Shown: positions 63,666-64,000 of the stretch, piece by piece | Numbering within the stretch: position 1 is the first letter of the stretch | How the letters are laid out: each line of letters begins with the position of its first letter | Source: Pseudoips prasinana | Lineage: Eukaryota > Arthropoda > Insecta > Lepidoptera > Nolidae | Direction: 5' to 3' | Length of the DNA stretch: 64,000 nt | NCBI GenBank assembly: GCA_951640165.1 | Contig: OX621242.1 | Coordinates: 29,446,001-29,510,000 of the forward strand | Notes under the pieces: model-generated | Databases searched by the model: none | Seen by the model: the letters and a program-made list of their open reading frames with translations, nothing else | Told to the model about the DNA's origin: nothing | Made by a program: the position numbers and the translations under genes

Positions 63666-64000
63666 TCGTAGTACTTTACTTTTTTTATTTAATTAGGTTA
63701 AATTAAATTAGACTACAATTTGCTTACAAGAAGGTCGTTTTATAGAAATTGCCCTCTTCATTAGATAAAAATAATACTGTTAAAAGTCGCGCAAACCTAT
63801 TGCACAACTTCTCTATCGGTTACAATTTTTAATAAATGTTGCGTGGCCGAAAAATAGTACAATGTTTTTGCACAATTTTAGCCCATCCAATGTCTTTGAC
63901 AAGTGGCCTAGTCCGTCCATTGTGTCTTTATATGCGCCAATGAATTAATTAGAGGTTGTTTTATTTTTATCATAACAATCAATGCAACCTCAAAATTAAT

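Noticed and set aside
1..64000. CRISPR arrays, bacterial operons or prophage
   Set aside because: No regularly spaced short repeats with unique spacers, no clustered long ORFs with ribosome binding sites; all long ORFs are eukaryotic mobile-element proteins, several with introns.

Overview
The window looks like intergenic or intronic DNA of a lepidopteran (moth or butterfly). It is AT-rich and dense in short dispersed repeats whose motifs are familiar from lepidopteran genomes: tRNA-headed SINEs, the CGAAGGGTTCCGTAC and CGCGGTTTCACCCGCG repeats, and LINE tails of the CCCAGCAGTGGG type. No bacterial-style operon, rRNA gene, stand-alone tRNA gene or CRISPR array is visible. I cannot name a genus. 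No conserved host gene is certain; almost all recognisable protein-coding sequence belongs to mobile elements. Family names rest on motif reading without database searches.

Layout. 1-5200 holds SINE copies, including one SINE inside another, and a hAT-like fragment. 5468-7052 is a decayed Helitron-like element with a scrap of helicase. 8138-10880 holds repeat fragments and a clean MITE. 11394-15689 is the best structured element: a Ty3/Gypsy-type LTR retrotransposon on the minus strand with LTRs that look identical, a perfect 4-bp target duplication, PBS and PPT, and a single ORF that fuses Gag and protease to the integrase tail without reverse transcriptase or RNase H. A solo LTR of the same family lies at 27663-27980. 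15694-24600 is repeat-rich, with a GC-richer unique block at 17880-18720. 24788-26968 is a broken PIF/Harbinger-like transposase gene with a SWIM-type zinc finger at its C-terminus. 30379-32053 is a decayed DNA element with a two-exon gene remnant. 32819-34414 is a structurally intact Tc1-like transposon with a complete DD34E transposase. 36363-52215 holds SINEs, 5S-rRNA-derived SINEs, LINE fragments, two MITE families and several fold-back hairpins. 53472-56346 is a multi-exon gene of the DUF7869 type (DNCGGQNRN motif), broken only by a one-base frameshift in a run of seven T. 57181-64000 is again SINE/LINE territory with nested insertions.

How the parts relate. The LTR element cannot copy itself without reverse transcriptase and integrase core supplied by a relative. 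The SINEs need a LINE; two different bodies share one 3' tail here, which fits borrowing from a LINE partner. The short MITEs need a transposase in trans. Only the Tc1-like element looks self-sufficient. Nested insertions (SINE in SINE at 4250-4610, LINE in SINE at 58243-59010, retroposon in repeat at 59770-60470) give a relative order of events.
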